Below are positions 35,359 to 40,371 of a stretch of 40,371 nucleotides of DNA, piece after piece (position 1 is the first letter of the stretch; every line of letters starts with the position of its first letter). Origin of the DNA: Hyphomicrobiaceae bacterium (lineage in GTDB: Bacteria; Pseudomonadota; Alphaproteobacteria; Rhizobiales; Hyphomicrobiaceae); the NCBI GenBank assembly GCA_024281145.1, contig JAMXLN010000071.1, positions 1 through 40,371 of the forward strand, read 5' to 3'. Made by a program: the position numbers and the translations under genes. The notes beneath the pieces were generated by a model that did not search any database, was not told where the DNA came from, and worked only from the letters and a program-made list of their open reading frames with translations.

Positions 35359-37767
35359 TTACAGCTTGGGTCCGAGATTCTGGTCTCCAAAGATGTGGGC
35401 GGCACCGTTGTAGCTATAGGAGCCGATATTCTTGAGCTCGAAGCGCAGCATTACCGTGCGATCGGGCGTGAGACCGAGCGCGGCGTTCTCCACGAACGTC
35501 TCGATGTAGGTGGCGCTCAGCACAAAGCATTCGTCGGCGTACTTGATCCCAACGGAATCTTGAATGCGCTGGTGCAGATCGAGGTCGTAGCGCATCGCGC
35601 CCAGCAAGCTCCAATTGGTCGTCAGCTTGAGGCCGAGCGTCGTCATGACCTCTTCCTGGCGATCGATCAGGCCGGTCACGGGGTCAAACCCTGTATAGGT
35701 GTAGGCGGCGGTGCCGGTGAGGGGCCCGTAGCTGGCGGTGATGCCTGTATCCTGACGACGCAGCGTCCAGTCCCTCTCGTCGAAGCGGGCCTGGCTGATG
35801 ACGCCGAGGCCGGCGAATGGCGACAGGTAGATACCCGCAACGTAGTCAGATTGGTTCGTCTCCAGTCCGCTGATGGGAGAGAAGTTATACTTCAAGGTCG
35901 GATCGAGACCGGGGTCGGTGTAGGGGTTCACGCCCGCCAACTGGATGCTCTGGCCCACCACGGCACGCGCGTAAGTGCCATTGTTCCCTTGGAAGGTGTA
36001 CTGCACGCCCAGGTTGGCGCGCGTGCCCGTCTCCATGCGGTCATAGCCTGAGAACTTGTCGATGTCGAACAGCAGCGTGTCGTCGAATACGAGGCTCTTG
36101 GCGTCCTCGTTGGGCAAGTGCGATTGGTCGACGGTATTCGGGCGCGCAATGATCTGCGCGGTTGGCGCGATCACGTGGGAGCCGAAGCTGGAATTGGCAA
36201 CGAAGGGATAGGAGTAGAGCACGCCGGCGGCAGCGTTGCCCAGCGCCAGCGTATTATCCGAGAGCGGCGCAAGGGTGATGGGATCGATGCCGTTGTTGTA
36301 GTTGTAAATCTCCCCGCGCGCGTTGAGGAATGGCGTCCACACCTGCCCGATCGGGTCGATCATCTGCCGCCGCCAGTTGGCTTCGACTACGGCGATGTTG
36401 GTGTCGATCCCGTCCGAGCGCGTCATGCTGCGGGCGTGGGCGCTGAAGCTCAGTTCTCCGCCAACCACCGGGGAGCCAACAATGTAGTTGTAGTCGATGA
36501 CCGGATGGACCCAGGAGTTTGAGTAGGGGGTGTCGGTGAGCAATAGGCCGCCGAACTGATAGAGCTTGGCGCTGAAGTAGTTGCGATCGCTCATGCCCTG
36601 CAGGTAGACGGTGTTGACGCGATCGGTCTGCAGGATCGAGTCAAGCTGGTAGAAGCGGCGGAAGCTGTCGTCGCTGTCCATGGTCACGTCCCACCCAAAA
36701 CGCCACCACGAGGCCAGGGAGAACTGGCCCTTTGTCTGCACCGATCCGCGCCAGCCGGCGTCGCTCGCTCCCGAGACGCCCGTGGCATCGCGACCTTGAT
36801 CGATGCCCCAGACGTTGACGGTGTACTCGCCGTTGTCCAGCCGATGCCGCCACTCGCCCTGCAGCAGCGTGCCGTAATTGGACCAGTACTTGGGTGTGAA
36901 GGTGAAATCGTAGTTGGGCGCCAGGGCGAAATAGTAGGGTATCTCGAAGCCAAACCCCAGCGTGGAGGACGAGGAGAAGTTCGGCATCAGGACGCCGGAA
37001 CGGTGCTTAACGGTGGGATCTGGATGCTCGAAGTAGGGCAGATAGACCACCGGAATGCCGAAGAACTCGAATTGCGCATCCTGGTAGATGAGGGTCGCCG
37101 CGCGCTGGTCGTGGATGATGCGCGCCGCACTGATGCACCACAGCGGCGGCGTGCCAGGATCGTTTTTGCAGGGCGTGAACTTGCCCTTCTCGTATTCGGT
37201 GGTGTTGCCTTCCCGCCGGCTTGCGCGCTCCGCGGCGATGCGCGTGTTGTCGGCGGTGACGACGCTGAGCGACTGGATGAAGGCGTCGCGGAAATCGTCA
37301 AGGGCCTCGAAGCGATCGGCCCTTGTGATGCTGCCGTTCGGGTCCTTGAGCTGGGCGTTGCCCTCAGCGATCAGCTTGTTGGTGCTCTGGTCGTAGACCA
37401 CCTGGTCGGCGGTCAGAACGAAGTTGTTGTAGTAGATCTCGACGTTGCCCTGGGCGATCACCCGGCTGCTCTTGGTGTCGTAGAGCAGCTGGTCGGCCTG
37501 CAGATAGAGCGGCTGGGCCTGATCGATCTTGGGTGCAGGACCGAACATGCCGCCGGGCTGCTTGGGGAAGGACGACTGCTGACGGGGCGGGCCGTTGCCG
37601 ATGTAAAGGCTCGGGTCTTGGGCGAGGGAGGGCAGCGCGCCGAGGATCAAGAGGCCAAACGTGATGAGCGAGCCGAGCGCGAAGGCGCGCCGCCGTCGGC
37701 CCATATGACGGCTGCAAACCCGCGTACTGCCGCACTCAGCGTGCAGTTTCCGCGCCCGACGCATCAC
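35359..37767 (-). CDS. lptD: LPS-assembly protein LptD
   Basis: LptD is the outer-membrane beta-barrel that inserts LPS into the outer leaflet, working with LptE. A basic n-region and hydrophobic segment (GSLITFGLLILGALPSLAQ) form a signal peptide. The N-terminal OstA/jellyroll domain has LYLQADQLLYDTKSSRVIAQ and ADQVVYDQSTNKLIAEGNAQ repeats, and the barrel part contains PVVYLPYFEHPDPTVKHRSG and many aromatic-ended strands. Start choice is open: GTG 37767 or ATG 37764 have AGGAGG upstream, while ATG 37704 gives a shorter signal peptide without such a site. The gene abuts the lptG stop with no gap. Length 802 aa from the GTG. Confidence 0.94.
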   Translation of the reverse strand: MMRRARKLHAECGSTRVCSRHMGRRRRAFALGSLITFGLLILGALPSLAQDPSLYIGNGPPRQQSSFPKQPGGMFGPAPKIDQAQPLYLQADQLLYDTKSSRVIAQGNVEIYYNNFVLTADQVVYDQSTNKLIAEGNAQLKDPNGSITRADRFEALDDFRDAFIQSLSVVTADNTRIAAERASRREGNTTEYEKGKFTPCKNDPGTPPLWCISAARIIHDQRAATLIYQDAQFEFFGIPVVYLPYFEHPDPTVKHRSGVLMPNFSSSSTLGFGFEIPYYFALAPNYDFTFTPKYWSNYGTLLQGEWRHRLDNGEYTVNVWGIDQGRDATGVSGASDAGWRGSVQTKGQFSLASWWRFGWDVTMDSDDSFRRFYQLDSILQTDRVNTVYLQGMSDRNYFSAKLYQFGGLLLTDTPYSNSWVHPVIDYNYIVGSPVVGGELSFSAHARSMTRSDGIDTNIAVVEANWRRQMIDPIGQVWTPFLNARGEIYNYNNGIDPITLAPLSDNTLALGNAAAGVLYSYPFVANSSFGSHVIAPTAQIIARPNTVDQSHLPNEDAKSLVFDDTLLFDIDKFSGYDRMETGTRANLGVQYTFQGNNGTYARAVVGQSIQLAGVNPYTDPGLDPTLKYNFSPISGLETNQSDYVAGIYLSPFAGLGVISQARFDERDWTLRRQDTGITASYGPLTGTAAYTYTGFDPVTGLIDRQEEVMTTLGLKLTTNWSLLGAMRYDLDLHQRIQDSVGIKYADECFVLSATYIETFVENAALGLTPDRTVMLRFELKNIGSYSYNGAAHIFGDQNLGPKL

Positions 37768-38862
37768 TCAGCCGTCCTCCTGGTGCAGCAACACCGTCAG
37801 CGCAACCAGCAAAGCGAGGCCAATCGGCACCCACACTGCTGTAGTCGGCGACACCAGACCGGCAATTCCGATTTGGCGCGAGACCTCCGTCAGCAGGAAG
37901 AACCCGATCCCCCCGACCATCCCCGTGATGACCATAGTCTGGATCCCACCCGACCGGAATGACCGCAGAGACACAGTGGCGGCCAAAATCACCATCGCCA
38001 TTAGCAGCGCGGGACGCGACAGCAGCAGGGCGTATTGCATGCGGTAGCGAGCCGCAGAAAGTCCAGCCCTCTCAGCGACTTCGATCAGTGATGGGAGCTG
38101 CCAGACGGACACTGCAGTCTCCGAGCCCAACGCCTCGCCGACGCGCTCGCGGGTGAGGTAGGTGCTCACCGTATAGGTGTCGAACGTTTCAGGCTCCCGG
38201 CCCGGACGCGAAACGACAGCCTTTTGCAACTCCCAGTAACCATCGCTCAGGATCGCTTTGGCCGCATCGATGCGCTCCAGGAACCGCCCTTGGGGATCAA
38301 ACTGGTAGACGATGACACCCGACAGAGACAGCCCCTGATTGGCCACGGCGCGGGCACTCATGACCGACTGCCCGTCCGTGCCGTCCTGCCGCAGCCAGGA
38401 TTCCTCGCCCGTTGAGGCGAGCAAGCTCGCTTCCCGACCGAACGCCTCCGCGACCAACCGTTCGGCCTCCGATCGGGCGGCTGCAGCCAGGGGGTTGTAG
38501 ACCGTGACGGCAAACACCCCGAGGAACAGCGTGACCACGACACCAGGCCGCAGGAACTGCCACACCGACATGCCGCCGGCACGCATGACGATGAGTTCGG
38601 ATTTGCGGTTGAGGCTGAGGAGTGCGCCGATGCCCCCGACCAGTACCGCGAACGCCAGCAGGATCTCGGTGAAGGCGGGAAGGCGCAGCGCCGCCATCCA
38701 CAGCAAGGCGAACATCGAGACGTTGGTCGCCCGCCGCGACATGCGCAACAGCTCGACCATGTCGATCATGAAGATCAGCACCGAGCAAACCGCGAACGCT
38801 CCCAGGATCGCGGTCAAGAACCGCTTGGCGACATAGCGGCGCAGTGTGCGCGGGCCCAGCAC
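37768..38862 (-). CDS. lptG: LPS export ABC transporter permease LptG
   Basis: LptG is one of two inner-membrane permeases that, with LptF and LptB, extract LPS from the membrane. Three N-terminal helices start after TLRRYVAKRFLTAILGAF, then a periplasmic beta-jellyroll, then three C-terminal helices (the last two run from MVITGMVGGIGFFLLTEVSRQ to the end). The real start is the GTG at 38862, which has GGGAGG upstream and lies one base after the lptF stop; the ORF-track start adds 56 residues inside lptF. Length 364 aa, usual for LptG. Confidence 0.95.
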   Translation of the reverse strand: MLGPRTLRRYVAKRFLTAILGAFAVCSVLIFMIDMVELLRMSRRATNVSMFALLWMAALRLPAFTEILLAFAVLVGGIGALLSLNRKSELIVMRAGGMSVWQFLRPGVVVTLFLGVFAVTVYNPLAAAARSEAERLVAEAFGREASLLASTGEESWLRQDGTDGQSVMSARAVANQGLSLSGVIVYQFDPQGRFLERIDAAKAILSDGYWELQKAVVSRPGREPETFDTYTVSTYLTRERVGEALGSETAVSVWQLPSLIEVAERAGLSAARYRMQYALLLSRPALLMAMVILAATVSLRSFRSGGIQTMVITGMVGGIGFFLLTEVSRQIGIAGLVSPTTAVWVPIGLALLVALTVLLHQEDG

Positions 38863-38863
38863 C

Positions 38864-40072
38864 TCACCCTCCCGTCCCGAAAGGCACCGGCCCGGCGCTT
38901 CGGCGCGGCCACAAAACCTGGAGCGCGCGCGCCAAGCCTTCCAATAGTGCGATAAGGGTGCGCGCAAGCCGCGAGCGGCGCCGCGGATAGAGCCGCCATT
39001 GCGTGATGACGGCGCCGCACAAAGCGGCACAGCCAGGCGCGGCGTAGAGCAAGGGTACCGCGCTCGGATGGACGACCGCGTGGTTGCTGAGCATGATGCC
39101 GATGACGCGGAAAAGCACGGCCACCACGAAGCCGCCGACGACCGCGAACGTGCGGCTCGTGCGCGTAGTCTGTGCCTGGCCCATGAAGGCCAGCACCACC
39201 AGCACGAACGCCCATGCGTAGAGCGGGCTTGCCAGGCGCTCGTGCAACTCGGAAGCGTAGCTGCCGGGGCTCGACTTATAGACGGGATCGTCGGGATTGG
39301 GGTTCAAGAGTTCGTCGGTGTAGCGCTCCCGCGGCCGCAAGACGACGACCTGGTCGGTTCGCTGTTCGAGCTGGTTGATGTCCACCGCGTAGCGGTCAAA
39401 GGCGATGATCTGCGGTGCCGCATCATTCTCCAGCCGGCGGACAATATGGCCCTTGTCCATGCGCAGATAGGAGGTCCCACCCTGCTTGATGATGAGGCCG
39501 GTCTCGGCCAGGTACGTGACGATCTGCTTGGGGTCGCGCGCATCGTGCATCATGAGGCCCAGCAGTTCACCGCTCGGGGAACGGTCGCGGATGTGCACCG
39601 TGAGCTTGGCCTCCGGCGACGTGAAACGCCAAGGCTGGATCACCTGAGCCATGAGGTCGGTGCGCACCTGTACCGCCAATTCACGCAGCTTCTGCTGCGC
39701 CCACGGGCCCACCACGTGGTTCACCGTGGCGATGCCCATGGCAACGAGGAGGGCCAGCAGGCCCAACGGCTTGATCAGCGACCAGGCGGGTGTGCCCCCA
39801 GCCGCCATGACAATGAGCTCGCTATCGCTGTTGAGGCGGTTGAGGACATGGATAGAGGCGATAAGCAGGGCAATGGGCGCGATCAGCGCCATCATGCTGG
39901 GGATCGCGAGCGTCGTCATCGCAAGGAAGCGGATGACGTCCTGACCCTGACTGGTCATCAACTCGATTTGCCGCAGCGCGACGGCGATCCAAACCACGCC
40001 CGTCAGGGACAGGAGGATGAGCACGAGCGCACCCGCGGCTTGCCGAAAGATGTACCGGCTGAGGATGCGCAT
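38864..40072 (-). CDS. lptF: LPS export ABC transporter permease LptF
   Basis: LptF is the partner permease of LptG in the LPS transport bridge. MRILSRYIFRQAAGALVLILLSLTGVVWI begins the first helix, followed by the coupling helix region RLNSDSELIVMAAGGTPAW, a periplasmic jellyroll domain, and C-terminal helices from LASPLYAWAFVLVVLAFMGQ. The length of 402 residues includes an Arg-rich tail after the last helix. GGGGGA precedes the ATG. It is the first gene of the lpt run; a gene for the ATPase LptB is not in the window. Confidence 0.95.
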   Translation of the reverse strand: MRILSRYIFRQAAGALVLILLSLTGVVWIAVALRQIELMTSQGQDVIRFLAMTTLAIPSMMALIAPIALLIASIHVLNRLNSDSELIVMAAGGTPAWSLIKPLGLLALLVAMGIATVNHVVGPWAQQKLRELAVQVRTDLMAQVIQPWRFTSPEAKLTVHIRDRSPSGELLGLMMHDARDPKQIVTYLAETGLIIKQGGTSYLRMDKGHIVRRLENDAAPQIIAFDRYAVDINQLEQRTDQVVVLRPRERYTDELLNPNPDDPVYKSSPGSYASELHERLASPLYAWAFVLVVLAFMGQAQTTRTSRTFAVVGGFVVAVLFRVIGIMLSNHAVVHPSAVPLLYAAPGCAALCGAVITQWRLYPRRRSRLARTLIALLEGLARALQVLWPRRSAGPVPFGTGG

Positions 40073-40092
40073 TCATGTCCCCCGGCATGTCC

Positions 40093-40170
40093 CCTTGGCC
40101 TAATCCCCTGGCCTAATTCTCTGCCGTAATTTCCCTGCCTTAATTCCCTGGCCTCATTCCTTGGCCACTG
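40093..40170 (-). repeat. 13-bp degenerate tandem repeat upstream of lptF
   Basis: Units such as ccttggcctaatc, ccctggcctaatt, ctctgccgtaatt and ccctggcctcatt follow head to tail, one of them 14 bp long, about six in all. They begin 21 bases upstream of the lptF start, in the place where its promoter would be expected. Confidence 0.85.
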
Positions 40171-40233
40171 CCTCGGCCTGCCCCTGGGCGATCCCCCTGC
40201 GCCTGTCCTCGGCTTCCTTCTCCCGGGCCTAAT

Positions 40234-40293
40234 CTCCTGAGTTTCTTTATCTCCTGAGTTTCTTTCCTCAGTTTCTTTCCTCAGTTTCTTTCC
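40234..40293 (-). repeat. second short tandem repeat upstream of lptF
   Basis: ctcctgagtttctttat and ctcctgagtttctttc are followed by two exact 13-bp copies of ctcagtttctttc. It is a purine-rich tract on the minus strand, unlike the first array in sequence. Confidence 0.85.
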
Positions 40294-40320
40294 CGATGCC
40301 CGTCCGTGGGTGGGCTCTTT

Positions 40321-40338
40321 GGGGGGCCTGGGCCCCCC
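40321..40338. other. GC inverted repeat near the window end
   Basis: GGGGGGCC-TG-GGCCCCCC is a perfect inverted repeat. No T-run follows on either strand. It may belong to a gene outside the window. No gene is seen in 40073-40371. Confidence 0.45.
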
Positions 40339-40371
40339 GGACGCTCCAGCCGCCTGTTGTCTGGACCCTTG

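Noticed and set aside
36796-37962. 388-aa ORF antisense to lptD
   Set aside because: No motifs; lptD is certain.
38999-40129. 376-aa ORF antisense to lptF
   Set aside because: His/Arg/Asp-rich shadow translation; lptF is certain.

Overview
The window reads as a chromosomal, housekeeping-dense segment of a GC-rich alphaproteobacterium, most likely order Hyphomicrobiales (Rhizobiales). This rests on gene order and protein type: rpsF-rpsR-DUF2232-rplI and dnaB-alr-radA-cvpA-purF on one strand, fabD-fabG-acpP-fabF-mltG-yicC-gmk on the other, converging on an rsmA-pdxA-surA-lptD-lptG-lptF block, and miaA followed by ilvB-ilvN-ilvC. These neighbourhoods are typical of the order. The family or genus cannot be fixed from the sequence alone. 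I saw no rRNA, tRNA, CRISPR array, prophage, transposase or integrase.

Layout. 1-3979 (+): the 3' part of an Ala/Lys/Glu-rich LysM protein built from 129-bp tandem repeats, an Atm1-type ABC exporter, and an unrecognised membrane protein. 4185-6026 (-): inorganic pyrophosphatase followed by a DUF1015 protein. 6104-12067 (+): miaA, the acetolactate synthase subunits ilvB and ilvN, a 69-residue unknown, a glutathione-S-transferase-like protein and ilvC. 12337-13991 (+): a HAD-IIIA phosphatase resembling GmhB, and mtnP. 14024-20471 (-): purF, cvpA, radA, alr and dnaB, transcribed from dnaB towards purF. 20750-24772 (-): cfa, rplI, a DUF2232 membrane protein, rpsR and rpsF. 25191-31963 (+): fatty-acid synthesis (fabD, fabG, acpP, fabF), the septal/elongation transglycosylase mltG, yicC and gmk. 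31991-40072 (-): rsmA, pdxA, surA, lptD, lptG and lptF, transcribed from lptF towards rsmA. 40073-40371 is non-coding and repeat-rich.

The genes form functional groups. ilvBNC supplies the first two steps of branched-chain amino-acid synthesis. The fab cluster feeds phospholipid and lipid A acyl chains, while cfa modifies membrane acyl chains and lptFGD plus surA move LPS to, and assemble proteins in, the outer membrane. alr and mltG serve peptidoglycan. Several gene pairs overlap or abut (dnaB/alr, yicC/gmk, pdxA/rsmA, lptF/lptG/lptD), suggesting translational coupling.

I did not find a clear new multi-gene system. The most unusual signal is a set of short tandem repeats in spacers, mostly of period 12-13 bp and unrelated in sequence (12156, 20637, 40093, 40234), together with in-frame repeats in coding regions (LysM protein, S6 tail, DnaB). 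Other points worth checking are a 14-bp perfect palindrome just upstream of a consensus -10 before cfa, a GmhB-like phosphatase that has lost the zinc-binding residues, and a 21-codon reading frame whose stop overlaps the acpP start.
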